From Forficula auricularia (Eukaryota; Arthropoda; Insecta; Dermaptera; Forficulidae): DNA of 64,000 bases. This document shows, in pieces, positions 55,753-64,000 of the stretch. The notes beneath the pieces were generated by a model. That model had not been told where the DNA came from and searched no databases. It saw nothing but the letters and a program-made list of their open reading frames with translations. Position 1 is the first letter of the stretch. Each line of letters opens with the position of its first letter. The translations under genes were made by a program, and so were the position numbers. The DNA lies in contig JALMQS010000841.1 of NCBI GenBank assembly GCA_024734495.1, positions 6,011,050 through 6,075,049 on the forward strand. The letters are read 5' to 3'.

Positions 55753-58589
55753 AGTTCAAAGGGTCAATAAAGGAAGCATGTATTATGTTTCTTTCTCTCA
55801 GATTAATAGCTACAATTGAACAATTCCAGAACTATCTAATATGTAACGATTTAATTTCTAAAGATAAATCTACTTGAATTGAATAGATTTTCAAAAAAAA
55901 AATCTTATTTAGATCCATTAAAAATTTTCCAAAGAACATGTGATTTGTAATAAAACAAATAAAATATATGTCTATGTTTAGAATTAAGTCTTGATTTAGA
56001 GAATAACTAGAAAAAATAAATAAAGTATGAATAAATTTTCAATGTATTTAAATTTTTAGAATATACTTGGTAATATATATTTTATTTATAAGTATACCGG
56101 TATTAAGGAATTCATCTTGCCCACTAAACCTTCATTGAGCTAATGATTTAATTGAATTGTGTTTTCCTAAACCAAAAGCCAATGAAACTGCATACTAAGT
56201 GTTTAGTTACTTTTTGTTATCCTCGTGGTATCAGCTTGCGTGTTGGTCAGGTGGGTACTTCCGCCTCGGATGTTGCCAGTCGGACCGCAACCATTTGGCA
56301 AAACTTATTAGCATATTAAATGATACATATCTAGCCCAGTGAGCATCCAGGAAGCGACAATATTATTATTATTATAATGCGCCCGGGATACATAGACATA
56401 GGTAGGAAATAGGAAAGCCACTCCCATTTCCCATGGGAATTAATAAATTATAAATCAAGGGAAAAATATCAGTATTAAAAAGACCACCAATGGGGGAGGA
56501 GAGATATTTTACTTTCATATGTCTTTTTTCAATTATTAATTTAAAAGATTAATTTAAAGCTGTATGACACCCTTTTCAAAATACCAGAAATCATTTGTCA
56601 AATTAATCAATAATTTATATAGAATCGACATGCAAAAGCTGAAAATATCCACTAGATTGTACTAAAATTGTACTTGAAGAAAAATTTAAAACTTTTTTAA
56701 AGAATTGAACGCGGTACATTGTCTGAAAAATAAAACCTTGCCGGTCGCGATTTGAGCCAGAAAGCTGAAACTTAGCACAGATAGAGCTTATTAAGTTATA
56801 GTTCTTTCACAAATTCAAAAATTCAAGAAGTCTTCGAAACTTGGGATATAAGTCATTAAAAGCATAATAAACACACTGTTAAAATTTCAAGACGATTTAT
56901 CACACTAAACATGAAATAAATGCAATTAAAAATGAAATTTTGTGCATACAGATATCCACAGATAGCTTAGACCCCCGCCCAGCCCATAAAATTCTTTCTT
57001 CTTCTTCTTTTCACGATGGAGGAACCAACACAGGCCTTTAGGAGTACACCTTTTTGGTGTAACTCCTTCTCTCATCATTTTCATTAAAAAAAATGGTTGC
57101 ATGAGAAAGGGTAGGAAAATGAACATTATTTCTTTTTTTATTGAAGGACTTTCACCATCTTGATGTAAAACTAATATTTGTTAGAATAATATATTCGGAG
57201 TAAATTAAAAAAAAAAAAATGAAATTATTAGCCTCGTAGTTTTTATAAAAAATAAAAAAAAAAACATATTGGTGTTTATTTTTAGTGGAGGGATCATAAG
57301 AACAGTCGCTTGGGAACAATCCATCATTAAGAGGATATAGTAGTTTGAGAAGTACAGTTACGTTAAAAAACATAACCTAAAATTTTAGTACCGTTCATAT
57401 GTATAGGGTGGTTGCGAGGCTAAATGTTTTTGAGTTGATTGTAGCGAAAGAACTATCTTAAAGGAAGGAAATCTGAATGTACTATAATAGAAATTGAATA
57501 AATCTAATTCATTACTAAATTTACCAAGATTTTGTTATAATTTATAATATACATAATGGTCGAATATAAATAAATTACAAGTTGAATAAACTTGGCTAAA
57601 AAGTTTGAGAATATTTTTTTAATTATAACGAAATTTCGACAAAAATGGTAGTGAATTACTAGTGGATTTTTTTTTCACTACAATATGAGACCATACATCC
57701 AGATATCCTTTCTTCATTGTGGTTGTTCTATTTATTCTATATTATAAAAGTTGTTGATACAAAATTTCGAGTTAAATTTCAATTCACCAGCTAGAAACGT
57801 TCAAGACCTTCTTTTTGTTGAATATAGTGTTTTTCATTTGAAAGTTCTAAATTGGGAAGGTCAAAATTTAATCACTTCTTTATTTTGAAAAGCCAAAAAC
57901 TCTCTTAGAATCTACTTTCTATGACTTTTCATTCTCGAGCTTTTGTCTTATCTAAGTTCAGTCACATAGACAGAAAAAAAAACCTCAGATTTAAAATAAT
58001 TCACACCTTTAAAACGGTTCGCAAAAATAACAAACGAAAAATTTCCTAATCTGATATTCCGGCGATATAATCTGATTCACTTTTCAAATTTGAAAATAAA
58101 ATAAGTAATATAAATAAATAAGTTTATTAATCAATAATAATTACAAATTTTTTAACAATTTACAATATCTCTATCTGAAAATTATTCGACCTATAAAGTC
58201 TGACCAAAGTCTGACCATCGATTGTCCTTTTTATAATTTTCGTATTTTCATTCTCAATAATTATTTATACTAAGTGAGTGAGCTAGGAAACCCATTCATA
58301 TACCCTAAGAAATAAAAATATTTGATTGATTAAGAGGAAACATGTTTTCTTGTTACGTCTTGCCGCAAGTTTCGAAATTTAAATTTGAATGCAAGTTAAA
58401 TTGAGTTTAAAACTTGACGGAAGCTAGTGTACTATAATATACATGATTCAATCCTGTAACATAACCACTATAACTACTACTCCTCCTAATATTTTTAATC
58501 AGTAAAAGTGAAAAGAGAATGATAACCTGCCCATTTCCATCTTTGGTGTAGTGCTTACAATGCACATCATTGACTGGTATGGCCTACAG
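55753..58589. other. Long AT-rich stretch, little recognised
   Basis: 56225-56385 has a GC-richer block (GGTACTTCCGCCTCGGATG) ending GTGAGCATCCAGGAAGCG then (ATT)n, possibly a retroposon 3' end. 56745-56800 (AGCCAGAAAGCTGAAAC) resembles 5403-5450. A GGGTGGTTGCGAGGC word at 57409 may be a transposon end. No coding region found. Confidence 0.35.
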
Positions 58590-59200
58590 CAGCGGTCGGG
58601 GAACCGGGGTAAATTACCCCAAATGGGGTAACAATGAAACTATCGGGGGTAATAAGGACATTTTTAAAATTTTCTATTTTATAAACTATTATAGTATTTT
58701 TACTTTGATAGCTTTTTCAAAATCGTAAAATTGATAAAAGCTAAAAAAAATATAAAAACATTAATAAAAGTTATTCGTTTTTGTCATGATGAGTGTTCGT
58801 ATATTTTTTTTCTTTTAACAAAATCTTTTTAAAAAGCAGTTAGTTAAACCCAGTAACGTCGCTTTTTCAACTTCACTATTATTATTTTGCCCAAACAGTG
58901 TTTTAGTTTTCGGCCCCGCCACATCTTTTCATTTAAGCTTTATACAATATTTTATTTATTTTATTAAAGTTTTAAAAATATATATATATATAGCTAAATC
59001 AGAATGTTTAAATAATGATTTGTTAATGGTTTTATTTATTATTTGTAGTATTTGTACATATACGAAAATGAAGAGGGAAGAGTATAAAGTTAAGAAGGAG
59101 GTCTAGGAATTTAGTGTTTTGCTTTTCAGAATGTAGGGGTAACAGCGAGCTAAGCAAAAATATTTTGGGGTAATGGCTAAAAAAAGTTCCCCGACCTCTG
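58590..59200. mobile_element. hAT-type MITE
   Basis: CAGCGGTCGGGGAACCG at the left and AGTTCCCCGACCTCTG at the right. GCCTACAG and GGCTACAG flank it (7 of 8). GGGGTAA words recur near both ends. No ORF. Confidence 0.75.
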
Positions 59201-59400
59201 GGCTACAGTAAATTGTTGCTTTCATGTTCCACCATATGACTATGAGGAAATAAAAATATCTGAGGTATAAGCCCATGGCCTTGTGAGAAAAGTAACGAAA
59301 ACCTACCTCAGATTTAATTTCCTCTAATAAACCTCTTTACTTATACTAAACTGAGGTGGATCAAACTTGAATGGTTTTATTTGGAAATATATTTCTACAT

Positions 59401-59406
59401 TTTATT
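59401..59406 (-). terminator. Possible poly(A) signal of the 59573-62525 gene
   Basis: AATAAA on the minus strand, about 170 bases after the stop codon at 59573, in an AT-rich context. Plausible 3' processing site, not proven. Confidence 0.35.
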
Positions 59407-59572
59407 TTATATAATAAATTAAAGTGACTCTAGAAAAACAAAATAAGTATTTTATATAAAAATATACATAATTAAAAAGAAAGTCCGTGTAAAAAGAGAG
59501 TAAAGCAAACAGGGGCCCGATTGCCGAATTTCACTTGCGCCGTCGTAGCAGGTGTCATGGGGTTGGCCCACT

Positions 59573-59763
59573 CTAGTTGGAGAGCTTGTAGCGGGATCGC
59601 CTGTTGCGGATGATTGTGGTGACCCTGAAGGGCACGGCTCCCTCTTGGCCACAGCAAGGACAGATGCGCTGCATTTTTCCAGGTCGCTCCTCGCGCCGCC
59701 AGAATTTTTCGCTGGAGTAGAAGCCTCGGAGGCGACCACGCCGTGGACAGCCACCCTCCTCAC
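59573..59763 (-). CDS. Exon 3 (last) of unknown 213-residue protein: Cys/Arg-rich C-terminus
   Basis: The intron end on minus is TTCCGTTTGGTTAG at 59764. The exon then completes a split Gly codon (residue 151) and runs 191 bases to TAG at 59575-59573. It is strikingly GC-rich against its surroundings, as expected of a conserved coding exon. The peptide contains GGCPRRGRLRGFYSSEKFW, then RREERPGKMQRICPCCGQEG, and ends RNRRSRYKLSN. Cys at about residues 156, 185, 187 and 188 could bind metal or form disulphides. About a quarter of the residues are Arg or Lys. I know no family with this layout. Joining to exon 2 rests on matching phase (1 to 1) and on the sum of exon lengths being a multiple of three. 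An extra exon in the 2.2-kb intron cannot be excluded. Frames on the plus strand here are shadows. Confidence 0.55.
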
Positions 59764-60677
59764 CTAACCAAACGGAACTGATTATACAGCAACAACTTAA
59801 TCTATGGTATTTGACCATGACCTAGATCAAGACGGACTTTTAATTTTTTCCCATAGGAAAATTTAATTTTCCTGATATTTAAATAGGGGAAGCTTTTCGG
59901 CTATTTAATTTCGAGCAGACCATATTTTTGTCACAAACCTATAGTTTTGTATTCAAATATTAAAAAAGTAATTAATATATAAGTAATTGATTGGGGAATA
60001 GAAAGCTAATAATTTCCTCTTCGCTTGTATTTATCCTAAATGAAGCTTGGAAAACTTGGAGGTGGGTTAAATAAGATTTTTCTGCGTATACCATAATATA
60101 TAAAGAAAAGTTTTATGTGAAGTATTTGAGGGTTACTTTAAGAAAAAAAATAAACTGCAACGAATCATTGCTAGACTTTATTCATAGTCATTTGAAATAT
60201 GAATATATAAAACTCGTGGAAGCCCTGAGATATCCGAAAGTATTTTTATCAAATGTCCTATATACAAATTTATAAATCTTCCCGTTATTGGTGTTGCCTT
60301 AAAATTTTGATACCATATATTCACTGATTAGTATATATTTAAGTGCCTCTACAGACAGATCAAAATAAAATAAGGGCAAGTCTCCACATTTGATAATTTT
60401 CCAGGAGTTATTATTGAAATATCTATGGTAACCATGCACCGGGTAAAAATGACTATGTTTCAAAAAGAAGAATTAATAATTTAAAATTCCTCATAAATAT
60501 CTCAGTTCAGGGTTAATATTCAAAGTGGTTACTGATCAATTCAAGGCTGATCTACCATCCCAAGAACTAATCCTCATTTTTTTCATTGTTTATAAATGTT
60601 GAGGATTAACGTCGTAAGTCCAAATCTTTCAAAATTCCCTTTTAAGTATAACTGCTTAATGATTTATTACTTTAACA

Positions 60678-61000
60678 TACAGGATATGGCCAAGTATTGT
60701 AATCGAGCATGGAAAAAAAGTGTTCTTTTTGCTTCGTTTTTTTCAAAATATTCCAAAAACGGCTGAAACTATTTTAATTAAAAAAATTGGACGAAGCCAT
60801 GGCATTTCGGTCTATAAAAAAGCCCTAATAAGTGAACATCGAAAAAATTATATTTTTCCTGATAATAACTGTTTTGTCAAAATGTCTGTTAGTACGTTAG
60901 TCTGTGGGTTACTAAATTTTTGTGAACGGACTAGCTCAAAAACTAGTGTGAATATCAAAATGAAATTTTACATGTAGTTTTGGTGCATTGAGATTAAAAG
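60678..61000 (+). repeat. GGTATGGTCAAGTATTG-family repeat, intronic copy
   Basis: GGATATGGCCAAGTATTG, CCATGGCATTTCGGTCTA, AGTGAACATCGAAAAAATTA and TTTTTGTGAACGGACTAG in family order. The 85-codon frame at 60720-60977 is a chance opening not kept in the other copies. Confidence 0.6.
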
Positions 61001-61009
61001 CTGATTAAA

Positions 61010-61290
61010 TTTTGTTTGAAATTGAACCAAAAATTAAACGGGGAGGGGGGAGTAAAAATTGGAATTATAAAATTTTCAAACTAAAAAAAATAAATTGACA
61101 CATTCTGAAGTGGCCATCTACTTGACTTTACCATACACTTCTGGTTGAGTTTGGTACAAGGGCCTAGATTTTAATTTTTTAACCCAACAACCCCCCTCTT
61201 TTTCGCATTTTTAGACTTCTGGGGGCCCACTGATTATGTGTACAACATTTGGTTGACTTTGCTCAAATGGCCTAGATTTTATTTCATTTT
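61010..61290. repeat. G-run repeat family, copy 7 (inverted pair)
   Basis: GGGGAGGGGGGAG on the left; CTTCTGGGGGCCCACTG, ATGTGTACAACATTTGG and GGCCTAGATTTT words on the right in reverse order of the 10015 copy. Confidence 0.55.
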
Positions 61291-61963
61291 TGATTTTTTT
61301 AGTTTTTTTTTTTTTTTTTGTGAAACCTACCTCGTATCATACTCAAGTTTTATTATATTAAAATGTTTCACCTAGAACCAACACCGAACTCCTTAAAAGT
61401 TAATGATTATAATTATTTATGAAAGAACACCCCCCCCCCTTCTTAATTTTGAGCCCATTAGCAATTAATAATATCTCCTTTTAATTATAGGACAATTTTA
61501 TTAGAAATAACACTTTTCTTTTTCTTTCTTTTTTGTGAAACCTACCTCGTATCTTACTCAAGTTTTATTAAATTATAATCATATCCAAACGCCTCTTATA
61601 AAGGCATCGCAGCGCACATGCGAAGATCCCGGATTCGAACCCCGGCTGATCCTTTTATCTATAATATAAAAATCTTTTCTTCATTCCCTAATTTAATTTA
61701 ATTTATTTTAATTCAATTTTAAATATAAGAGTGGGGCCAGGGGTATGGTTAAGTCATGTGGATCGTCACATCAGTTTATTTATCTGTCGTGTTTAAGATT
61801 GTACCTTAAGACTCAAATGCACGAACTATCAATAAATTTATTAAATTTCTCATGATGAGTATAAAACCCATTCTATCCACTCTAAGGATGAGAAAAAGAA
61901 CCAGAGGATAATATTTTTCTATAAAGAGATAAAATCAGTAGAAATGGAGAAGAGCCTACCTAC

Positions 61964-62203
61964 CTGCGTGGTTGTGCTCCTTATGCGGAGCGACCTGCTC
62001 CTCCTCCTGCTCCTCAGGGATGTCGTCCAGTTGCTCAGAGACATTCACAATTTCTATTTCACTTCTACTAAGAACGACTGGAGAGGCGGAGGTTGCTCTT
62101 CTGCGCCGATCATCTTCCCTTTGATCTCTTCGATACGTTAATCCGCCATTATGAAGATGTTTAGTATTTTGTTCAGGTTGTTCGTGTTGTTTCGCAAATG
62201 ATG
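61964..62203 (-). CDS. Exon 2 of unknown 213-residue protein: charged, acidic segment
   Basis: The acceptor on minus is GCTTTTGTTGCAAAAG ending at 62204; the donor is CAG|GTAGGT at 61963. The 240-base exon completes the codon split by intron 1 (Ala 71) and stays open for 79 further codons. The peptide starts SFAKQHEQPEQNTKHLHNGG, has a basic patch (RRDQREDDRRRR), then SPVVLSRSEIEIVNVSEQLD and an acidic PEEQEEEQ stretch. It looks disordered, as in many regulatory or scaffold proteins. The phase at both ends is 1, matching exons 1 and 3. No catalytic motif is visible. Confidence 0.6.
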
Positions 62204-62314
62204 CTTTTGCAACAAAAGCGCACTTTATAGATCTATATAGATATCTATGCAATATCTATCGAGATTCTATAGAAATGATTGATTGATGGATTTGGTTCTT
62301 TTTACTTAACTTAC
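62204..62314. other. Intron 1 of the minus-strand gene (111 bases)
   Basis: Donor AAAG|GTAAGT and acceptor TTTTGTTGCAAAAG on minus, AT-rich between. Reading through it in the exon-1 frame reaches a stop after about 20 codons, while splicing keeps the frame. Confidence 0.6.
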
Positions 62315-62525
62315 CTTTATGGCCGGAAATGAATCGACGACTTCGATGTCGTCGTTGTTGTTGTTGTTGTTGCTGTTGTTGATGTTGCTCTTCAAATGAG
62401 ATCAACCGATTGAGATCGTTCAATAAGGTTGTCATCATTTCATTATTTAATCGGGCGGAATCAAAGCCCAGGAGTCGCAGGTGGTCGTTCACCTTTTCCC
62501 GATTGAATTTGACCATTTTTGCCAT
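62315..62525 (-). CDS. Exon 1 of unknown 213-residue protein: helical N-terminus and polyglutamine
   Basis: The first ATG is at 62525-62523 with a poor context. The ATG three codons on has A at -3 and G at +4 and may be the real start. The peptide begins MAKMVKFNREKVNDHLRLLG, followed by FDSARLNNEMMTTLLNDLNR, which looks like two or three amphipathic helices, then nine Gln (about residues 49-57) and a basic RRHRSRRF patch. The exon ends AAG|GTAAGT. The first 45 residues recall the short N-terminal helix-turn motif of HYLS1-type centriole proteins (a V..HL..LGF....L...L.DL..LI pattern), but the HYLS1 C-terminal box is absent, so I do not name it. No signal peptide or membrane segment. The (GTT)n tract encoding Gln is a possible length polymorphism. 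Confidence 0.6.
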
Positions 62526-63069
62526 TGAAAAAAAGATATATCAATCGTTTTTTTTTTATTTAATATTTTTTTTTTATTTATAAATAAATCAACAGGTGTG
62601 TTTATGATGTCATATTTTTTATTAATTTTTTTTTTGCTTAATTACTAATTCACATCATAAATATGATAATTATTAGTAAAATGATATAAAACAAATATTT
62701 GCAGAAAAATATAAAAAAATAATCGTAAAAAACTACTGTAATAAAAAAAAAAATAGTATAAAAATTCATAATTATAAAACTAATAAATTATAATTTTTTT
62801 TTGCTCATAGTGTTTTAAAACATTATTTATTTATTTATTTTGTTTGATTATCTGACTGAATTCAAATTTGCAGCATAATTCCAAAACAGAAAATTTGTTC
62901 TTATGTCAAAATATTTTTTTTTTCGATTGCGTCTCCGAGCTTTATATATAGCTTTAAAAGTCCCAGTTCAAAAATGCAGAAAATAAGATTTTTAAAATAA
63001 TTATAATAAAAAATAAATTTCCAATACATATATTATTATTTTTAAGATTATTATTAATTTTTTTTTCTG
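62526..63069. other. Upstream region of the minus-strand gene
   Basis: Very AT-rich with T and A runs. TATATA words at about 62533 and 62945 cannot be told from background. No clear promoter element. The 5' untranslated region presumably lies here or further right. Confidence 0.3.
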
Positions 63070-63192
63070 CAATGATATTGATACAAGAAGTTGTACCAAA
63101 AAGGTATGACCTCTGTAGTTCGCGGTGTGCCCTTGTATCATGAAAAGAAGAAGAGATTTCAGGGATTGGGTCGGAGTTGAAGGTATCTGTGG
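63070..63192 (+). repeat. Dispersed repeat, copy 2 (GATTGGGTCGGAGTTGAAGG)
   Basis: ATTGATACAAGAAGTTGTACC, ACCTCTGTAGTTCGCGGTG and GGGATTGGGTCGGAGTTGA words as in 44851-44990. Confidence 0.6.
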
Positions 63193-64000
63193 ATGAAGGT
63201 CTTAAAAGACTGAAGATTATATTATGTAGTCGGACAGAGAGAGATCGTTTCAGTCATAGGGATTTTATTAGCGCAGCTCTAACCGGCGAAAGTGGCCAGT
63301 CTTGAAAAAGATTTTTTATTAATTCCAATAAATATTATTGTTACATTTTTTAATTCTCATTTTTTTTTAAATTTTTAAAGTTTGGAACCCCTCCTACATG
63401 ATGTACAAGCATACAGGTAGTATACCTATACATAATGAACCTGCTTTAAAATTAAACAGTGAACAAAATTGAAAACGAAAACATTTTTTCAATAAAATAA
63501 TGTTTCAAGTTATACTAAAGAAAGTAATAATTATTACAAATTCAAAATAATAATATCTCCCCTTTTTAAAATAAATTGTGGAAATTAGTTCAAATTCCCT
63601 GCAGAAGATACTTCTTATCAAGTAGATGATGATTTTCTATTCCATCACCTAGACCACTTGACAATATTGAAAAAAAAAATATTCAAAAGATATTCATATT
63701 AAATTTTTATTTTATAGGTTCTTACCAAGTAGATGACGATTTTCTGGTCGAAAGATCTATAATCTTCTTCATTAGTTGAATACTCATAGACTATTTTTAC
63801 GGGTGTCATTTAATATGGATTAACTCAAAATTATTCAGCTAATAATCAAAGTCGATAACGTCATATGAAACTTGATTAAGCTACTAAACTTCAATGGGTT
63901 ATCGCACTCTTAGAAACTATCACATTAAAATAAAATTAATAAATAAATAAATTGAATTTGCTTTTTTCCAGTAATTTATTTTGTTTTTCAAATGGTTATT
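63193..64000. other. AT-rich end of window, little recognised
   Basis: TCAAGTAGATGATGATTTTC (63618) and CCAAGTAGATGACGATTTTC (63726) form a direct near-repeat of 20 bases about 108 apart, suggesting a local tandem duplication. No gene seen. Confidence 0.4.

Larger units (their letters stand above)
59764..61963. other. Intron 2 of the minus-strand gene, with repeats
   Basis: 2.2 kb between exons 3 and 2. It contains the GGTATGGTCAAGTATTG-family repeat (60678-61000), a G-run unit (61010-61290), GTAGGTTTCAC-family pieces (61318-61400 and 61535-61575), and a minus tRNA-like T-arm (61606-61650, GGGGTTCGAATCCGGG). 60153-60200 matches 16076. No further exon was recognised. Confidence 0.5.

Noticed and set aside
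59452..59767. Overlapping open frames on both strands of the GC-rich block
   Set aside because: Only the minus frame ending at 59573 has a matching splice acceptor and phase. The others are shadows.
60720..60977. 85-codon open frame on plus
   Set aside because: Lies in a dispersed repeat; the same segment at 9712 and 23271 has stops in this frame.
62315..62525. Naming the minus-strand gene HYLS1
   Set aside because: Only a loose N-terminal helix pattern fits, and the family's diagnostic C-terminal box is not found in the three exons.

Overview
This window reads as a stretch of animal nuclear genome. It is very AT-rich, full of transposable-element debris, and has almost no protein-coding sequence. 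There are no operons, no bacterial ribosome-binding sites and no long ORFs. Candidate coding segments are short and bounded by GT..AG splice signals. The repeat types (many hAT-type nonautonomous elements, tRNA-derived SINEs, foldback elements, hammerhead-like cassettes) fit an arthropod. My best guess is a copepod such as a sea louse (Lepeophtheirus), but this rests on general style, not on a diagnostic gene.

Genes. The best-supported gene is on the minus strand at 59573-62525. Its three exons have good splice sites and compatible phases and give a 213-residue protein with an N-terminal predicted helical segment, a nine-glutamine run, an acidic middle and a Cys/Arg-rich C-terminus. I do not recognise the family. 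A second, weaker model is a plus-strand transcript with exons at 7628-7741, 20429-20480 and 48216-48325. These share one open frame, but it has no start codon, so it may be a non-coding RNA or a 5' leader. Coding-like exon fragments on opposite strands lie at 1841-2011 (-) and 2057-2225 (+). Three pieces of hAT-type transposase genes are recognisable at 38539-38616, 45036-45330 and 51269-51466; all are broken.

Mobile DNA. (1) hAT-type elements with 8-bp target duplications lie at 3253-3956, 37476-37620, 38336-38812, 39896-40226, 41177-42360, 51030-51698 and 58590-59200; four of the duplications are exact. (2) Palindromic foldback elements are everywhere, for example 394-755, 4070-4276, 9569-10543, 17462-17657, 19891-20130, 21376-21820, 21867-22088, 25550-26631, 28384-28700, 29336-29761, 31415-31801, 35420-37250, 40434-40850, 43359-44775, 48720-48862, 52796-53346 and 54272-54921. 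(3) A tRNA-derived SINE is present in four copies. (4) A family with long G or C runs recurs at least seven times.

The most interesting theme is a cassette found more than fifteen times on both strands. It consists of CTGA(A/T)GA, one extra base, a hairpin, then GAAAC, often with GTC. This is the layout of a minimal type-I hammerhead ribozyme core of the kind known from Penelope-like retroelements. It usually sits in the arms of palindromic elements, so the two copies face each other. The best copies are 40567-40601 and 42155-42195; the latter lies in a 128-bp insert with a perfect 13-bp target duplication.

Between these features are AT-rich stretches with no recognisable content and a few GC-richer, apparently unique islands (18823-19110, 29880-30370, 32790-33420, 42480-42910, 45660-45960, 53830-54250). 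These may be conserved non-coding or regulatory DNA.
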